A DNA stretch of 64,000 nucleotides from Conoideocrella luteorostrata (taxonomy: Eukaryota; Ascomycota; Sordariomycetes; Hypocreales; Clavicipitaceae), in the NCBI GenBank assembly GCA_032433595.1, contig JASWJB010000120.1:52060-116059 (forward strand). Direction: 5' to 3'. The translations under genes and the position numbers were made by a program. The notes beneath the pieces were generated by a model. That model did no database searches. It was not told the origin of the DNA and was given only the letters and a program-made list of their open reading frames with translations. Below are positions 59,027 through 64,000 of the stretch, piece by piece; position 1 is the stretch's first letter, and the number at the start of each line of letters is the position of its first letter.

Positions 59027-61034
59027 GTGTTACTGTAACTATGTGGACTTATGCGAACTTCATAAAGGAGTCACACATCCTTTTTAAATCTACATCCTAT
59101 TTCTTAGTATTGAAAACGGTCTAAATAAATCGGCTCGTGATGCAGGATAGTGTAACGTTAGCCGTAGAGTAGGGTAAGTGAGTGTGTGGCTTAAGCATAC
59201 AGCCTTTTACGCAGATATTGCCTACGAGCCTACACAACTTGAACTATAACTATTGGTGAAATGTGCCACTCCACGGCTGGCTTTTCCCCTCCCTTTCCCT
59301 TTTGCTAATATTACACAAAAGACGCATCCATAGATATGCACTAAGGATTCAGCCGATGTATAAGCATAGTGGCTTAAAGTTCTCTAGTAATGGAGGCGTC
59401 TTTAACTAATGACACTTCGATATAGTACATAATAGATGAAGATTTGTCTAGACTTCGCTCTAGACTTAAGCACAGTTACCATAAAGCCTGTGATAGAATT
59501 TACAGCTAATGATTAGCGTTAGGTTCTATGCAGCCTTCAATGCAGCGACACCTGAGACGCGTCAGAACCAACACCCAAAGCGACCAAATACCACGCTTCA
59601 TGCTACCCGAAGCTCAGATTAGTAAAGTCTCGTATTTCCGCCCGGTTAGCATGTCTAGCCTCGGATAGTTGTTTGTTGTTTCCCGCGTTGCAATTCTTTC
59701 TGACCATAACGGTTGGGTTAGGCTATATGTAATGTATCACGGGATTCAGCAAAAGGTGAAGCTCCACACAAATAGCGTCATTTTATATAGCTCATCGTAG
59801 CATTCAATAAGTTTATCACTGTAAACAATGAGTGTGTCCCCACAGGTGTCCCCACAGATGTCCGTTGAGCTTAGACGCTTAAGACTGCAAAGATGATAAG
59901 CAGTGTCCCAATATTAATCCTGCATCTCACTATGACGATTCTCCGACGCCTGTCCTTAGGGTTTCCCGGAGTGGGAGGGCCACATTAGCAGAACGCTGGG
60001 GTATGAGTGTGCCGTCTGAAGCCAGACGACACATTGCTGAATCTGGAGTGGGAAGCAATGAATGTAGCATGCTTGATTGCTAGTGGCGTGTTTATGCACC
60101 TCTGGCCGAGACTGGATCTTGCCGCTTTGTGCGCAAATCCCTCAACACCGCCACCATTGCGGGGAACGGAGTTAGCTGCTTATTGGAGAATTCGGAGTTT
60201 CGGAAAAGGCAACCATAACTCTTTTCTTACCTGGATAAAAAGCAATAAACCCGATAAAAATTGCATCCTAGTCGCACCTCAGCTTTGGTAACAAATTAAG
60301 ATATGTTCTAAACGATAAGATGTATAGTAGATAGACCAGGTGTTAGGTTAGCAAAGGTTTTCATAAATAAAAATAGAGCCAGCAAGATGTATATTAATTA
60401 TCCTTGTCCGGTTAGACTGATATCCCGCATGGTAGGATTAGAGGGAGGGGTTGAGCGGGTTCGAATTGCATGTAAGGCACCACTATTGTTGCCTGTCAAT
60501 CCGGAACGTTTAATGTGTGTGACAGATATGAGCGCAGGTGTTGGTTCTATCGAAACATGTTACGACTCGCTGTGCCGCGCCGCTATGGTCACAACTATCC
60601 TGGTTACAATCCCGCTTATTAAGCCAAAAAAAAACCCTCAGTGGTCAGCAAAGTCATGACCACTATGACACAAGCTAGGAGTTAGTTTTAATAGGTTACA
60701 ATTAAGACTGGGATCCTTTATATGTGACACCCTAACGGTTCGAGGCGGTGCAAGTGCAAGGAGTAATATTAGGGGCCATTGACTTATGGATTATTAGTGA
60801 GATTTCAAAAAGCCAACGAACATTCCATACAGTTGTTCGGTTCAGCGGAGCAACCAGGAAGCAGAGTAATTCATAGACTTCACCCACGACTTCTATTCTT
60901 ATTTCTGCTCACATCGCTTTTTAACCTTTCTCAAAGAAAAGTTCTCTTTAAGATCACATCAAGCTTGAACTTTTATCGCCTGAATTCTTCCTTGGTTCTA
61001 ACTTTTTCTTGCTTCTACCTTAGACACTACGAAA
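59027..61034. other. intergenic
   Basis: No supported gene. 60800-61030 is the probable promoter and leader of the downstream GMC gene, with CT-rich patches at 60890-61000. The ORFs at 60007-60291 and 60387-60659 have no recognisable features. GTGTCCCCACAG repeats twice in tandem at about 59834-59857. Confidence 0.4.
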
Positions 61035-62801
61035 ATGCCCTCAGAGACCTACGATATTATCATCATCGGAGGCGGTACTTCAGGCCTTGTTCTAGCCAAT
61101 CGTCTCTCCGAGGACCCGAACTTACAAGTTGTTGTTCTCGAAAGCGGTGAAGACCGCAGCGCGGACCCCAATACCCTAACTCCTGGCGCATGGCCGTTGC
61201 TGTCGCATTCTCCAGGTAACTGGACATTCGATACATTTTCTCATAAAGACATGGGAAAGGAAATTAAAATCCTGCAAGGAAGAGCTTTAGGAGGGTCTAG
61301 CGCTATTAATAGCTTCCTCTTTACCTCTACGTCTAAAGCGACTGTGGAAGGGTGGAAGAATCTAGGGAATAAGGGCTGGGACTATGACACGTATGAGAAG
61401 GCCCTAAAGAAATCGTTTACGCTACATAAGCCCTCCGGGTTAACTGAAGGCAATGGGCCACTCCAAGTTGCACAGGCCGCACCTAAAAGTCTTTGGGAGA
61501 AAGCCTGGATTGATGGCCTAAAATCTGTGGGATTTCCAATTACTAACCCCCTCTCTGGCTGTTTTGGCGGGCCTAATATTGCTCCGGAGACCATTGATCC
61601 TAAAACAAAGCAGAGGAGCTATGCTTCTAATGCATATCTGGATCCAGCTCGAAGCAGACCAAACCTAATTATTCGAGCCGAGACGACCGTGACTAAGGTG
61701 CTTCTTGAAAGACATTCCCTAGGTGGTGAAATTATTGCTAAAGGGGTTGAATTTACATCTAAGAGCGAATCCTCCCAAACCATTATAGCTCGCAAAGAGG
61801 TTATCCTTTCCGCCGGGGTTATTAACTCACCCCGAATCCTCGAGCTTTCAGGAATTGGGGGCGCCGATTTGCTTCAGCGCTTAGGGATTAAGGTTATAGT
61901 TGACAATCCACATGTCGGCGAGAACCTCCAAAATCACCTCTTCACAGGACTAGTGTTCGAAACGCGCGATAATGTGGACACATTCGATGCTTTCTTCCGC
62001 CAGGAACCCGATGCTATTGCCACTGCTATGCAGAACTATAGCACCAACGGGACAGGCCCTCTAAGTACCAGTAATATGATAACCATGGCTCAGCTTCCTC
62101 TGCCCGAGTTTCACACAGAAGATGGGCGGAAAGAACTTGACCAGCTGTTTGCGGATGCATATTGCTCTCCACATATCACGCCGGCCCTCGCCGCTGCGAA
62201 CAAAACTTTTGTACACTCTATTCTTACAAACCCCTCAGAAGCAATAGGCAACTATGTCTTGGGTCCAGCGTATGCGCCTTTCGATGGCCCAAGCCCAACT
62301 TATCGTGCTCCTGGCAAACACATATCTATTGCGATCGAACTGTCGCACCCGCTGTCGCGGGGCTCTGTACACATCACTAGTGCTGCTCCAGAGAACACCA
62401 GCACTAACAATGGTCTGAGAATTGACCCTGGTTATCTGTCCCATCCCCTAGACGTCGAGGTGCTTGCACGTCAGGTCCGCTTTATAGAGGACGTTATTAG
62501 CCGCGCAGAGCCCCTCACTCGCCACTTGAAATCGTATACCAAGCGGTTCACGGACCTCGAGAAAACTAAGGATTACGTTCACCGTACAATGGATGGTGCG
62601 TATCACTACACTGGCACATGCTCTATGATGTCACGCTCCCTAGGCGGTGTAGTGGATAATAGACTGCGCGTCTACGGTTGCTCCAACCTCCGCGTGTGTG
62701 ATGCGAGTATTATACCCCTCGAACCAACGGCGAACCCCCAGGCAGTTGTTTATGGGGTTGCCGAGCTAGGCGCTAGCTTTATTAAGGAAGACATCAAATG
62801 A
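61035..62801 (+). CDS. GMC-family FAD oxidoreductase, second copy
   Basis: A 588-residue intronless GMC oxidoreductase. It has the FAD-binding IIIGGGTSGLVLANRLSED with VVLESGED, GRALGGSSAINSFLF, EVILSAGVINSPRILELSGIG, GENLQNH and the C-terminal YHYTGTCSMM (catalytic His about 524), LGGVVDNRLRVYG and PTANPQAVVYG, with Asn about 567 at the second catalytic position. The overall pattern is close to the GMC enzyme at 26158, suggesting the same subfamily and perhaps an old duplication. It lies about 4 kb from the nearest other gene, between a solo LTR and an AT-rich island, and all key residues appear intact. It may belong to the cluster's decayed right arm or be an independent gene. Confidence 0.9.
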   Translation: MPSETYDIIIIGGGTSGLVLANRLSEDPNLQVVVLESGEDRSADPNTLTPGAWPLLSHSPGNWTFDTFSHKDMGKEIKILQGRALGGSSAINSFLFTSTSKATVEGWKNLGNKGWDYDTYEKALKKSFTLHKPSGLTEGNGPLQVAQAAPKSLWEKAWIDGLKSVGFPITNPLSGCFGGPNIAPETIDPKTKQRSYASNAYLDPARSRPNLIIRAETTVTKVLLERHSLGGEIIAKGVEFTSKSESSQTIIARKEVILSAGVINSPRILELSGIGGADLLQRLGIKVIVDNPHVGENLQNHLFTGLVFETRDNVDTFDAFFRQEPDAIATAMQNYSTNGTGPLSTSNMITMAQLPLPEFHTEDGRKELDQLFADAYCSPHITPALAAANKTFVHSILTNPSEAIGNYVLGPAYAPFDGPSPTYRAPGKHISIAIELSHPLSRGSVHITSAAPENTSTNNGLRIDPGYLSHPLDVEVLARQVRFIEDVISRAEPLTRHLKSYTKRFTDLEKTKDYVHRTMDGAYHYTGTCSMMSRSLGGVVDNRLRVYGCSNLRVCDASIIPLEPTANPQAVVYGVAELGASFIKEDIK

Positions 62802-63819
62802 GTTAGTAAGTAATCGTGATAGTTATTAAGCTCTATGCAGAGGTGGAAGACAGCGCTATCTGGCAAGACTATTACGATTACACTTTAGCTTAAGACGAAG
62901 TCAAAAATAAATAACTATCGCAGAGGAAAATGTTCCACTGCTATAACTAGCGTTTATGCTTAGCTCTACACTTATTTATTAGTCTCTAGCTATTAAAATA
63001 AAATTTCCACAAGTGTCTTCTTTAAACTCGTAAGAGATCTTAGAAAGCGGTTCTACAGCTAGAGTAGGCAGCTATCTCTAGCATCTAAAACGGAGTAGGA
63101 GATAAAGAAAATAATAAAAACAGCACGCAGTGTTTAGTAGGAAAGGCTTCGAGTAAATTGTGATACCTGTTATAACCTTAACATTATAAAGCAGCTAACA
63201 TAGTGGCCTAGGAGCTATCGACGAGCTATTCGAACCAAATACCTTTTAATTTTGGGAGAGAGTGGGGTAAAAGGGTCAGGGTTTTTTGTTCTAAATTCTT
63301 TAGACAGGTTTCCGGGTTAGGATAGGGTCTATTTTGCTAAAGAAAGCTAATCTGCTCGCCTATCTCTAATGCGCTAACGAACTCTAGTAGAGTTCGTTGA
63401 AAATCCATAGTGCCCTATTATTAATGCGCCGAACATGTGTAGTAAACATAAATAAAAGCCCCGCCTAAAAATTTAACCTATAAAAACAACATAAAATAAA
63501 TATAATTAAAAGAGTAATATATATATAATTAAGTAGTTTTATAATATATAAAGCTATAAAAAATAAAGGAAAAATATTTCTAATAAGTTTAAATATAAAT
63601 AAAACACTAAAATTTAATTTAGTATTATAAATAATTATTTTAAATTAATAAAAGTTAGGTTAGTTTTATATTAATAGCTTAAAAAAGTAAATAATAAGGT
63701 TACTATAAAAGTCTATATAATAATAATAAAGATAGCTTATATTATTATATAATAAGCCTAAGAAATAATTATTTTTAGTTAAATTATAACTATATTTAGG
63801 ATATATTTATTTATATATA
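62802..63819. other. AT-rich, gene-free island
   Basis: Composition becomes increasingly AT-rich; 63470-63819 is almost devoid of C and G, with many TTA/TAA runs. Positions 63314-63360 repeat the segment at 46124-46171. This fits a RIP-degraded repeat. Confidence 0.55.
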
Positions 63820-63868
63820 ACCCTAACCGCTAGGCCAGCGGTATCCGGGGCCGGATACCGGTTAGGGT
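63820..63868. repeat. nested palindrome at an AT-rich/GC-rich boundary
   Basis: The outer arms are ACCCTAACCG (63820-63829) and CGGTTAGGGT (63859-63868). The inner arms are CGGTATCCGG (63839-63848) and CCGGATACCG (63851-63860). Composition switches abruptly from near-pure AT to GC-rich here. It is probably the terminus of a DNA element. One TTAGGG unit is present, but there is no telomeric array. Confidence 0.7.
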
Positions 63869-64000
63869 AAGCGGGCGGTGAGTGGATCTGCCGTGTAAAG
63901 TGGCCCGTGCGGCGCACGACAGGGACCTGGGATACCAGTACCCCAAATACTATTGCCTATTTAGGCAGGCGGTGAAAGAAAAAAGTAGGCAGAAAAAAAA

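Noticed and set aside
60440..60480. tRNA-like B box (GGTTCGAATT)
   Set aside because: No matching A box, acceptor stem or anticodon arm at the right spacing.
63820..63868. Telomere, because of TTAGGG/CCCTAA
   Set aside because: Only one unit on each arm and sequence continues beyond it; a telomere would be a long tandem array.
1..64000. CRISPR arrays, ribosome binding sites, operons
   Set aside because: The gene structure is plainly fungal nuclear DNA; no regularly spaced repeat array was seen.

Overview
The window reads as nuclear DNA of a filamentous ascomycete (Pezizomycotina, probably Sordariomycetes/Hypocreales). The support is short GT-AG introns (about 60-110 nt) with CTAAC-like branch sites, typical fungal gene families, solo LTRs, and C-poor AT-rich islands plus stop codons at probable Gln positions that look like repeat-induced point mutation (RIP). 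The exon models were built by hand from splice signals and frame continuity. Most multi-exon models close to an exact multiple of three.

Left third (1-20.6 kb): a GPR1/FUN34-type transporter running off the left edge, a cellulose-synthase-like GT2 glycosyltransferase, a long Ser-rich unknown protein, a secreted GH12 glucanase, a decayed sedolisin protease and a small AA1-like secreted protein. Between them lie five LTR copies of at least three families, three with perfect 5-bp target duplications.

Middle (21.8-46.1 kb): a compact secondary-metabolite cluster built from three divergent gene pairs: MFS exporter / multi-pass membrane protein; GMC oxidoreductase / highly reducing polyketide synthase; FAD monooxygenase / acyltransferase. 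A Zn2Cys6 regulator lies among them. The PKS reads KS-AT-DH-(dead MT)-(dead ER)-KR-ACP and has no release domain, so the acyltransferase is the natural candidate for off-loading or esterifying the chain, with the GMC enzyme and the FAD monooxygenase as tailoring oxidases. Each of the three shared promoters holds an inverted pair of CTCGG/CCGAG half-sites, a candidate operator for the cluster regulator.

Right third (47-62.8 kb): a decayed extension of the cluster. It holds a GMC C-terminal remnant, an NRPS gene broken by a frameshift and an in-frame TAG, a 5'-truncated sulfotransferase-like gene, an aldo-keto reductase with two internal deletions, an apparently intact Gfo/Idh/MocA oxidoreductase and a second full-length GMC oxidoreductase. 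A MITE-like element and a solo LTR lie among them. The window ends in an AT-rich island bounded by a nested palindrome. No tRNA, rRNA or CRISPR array was seen.
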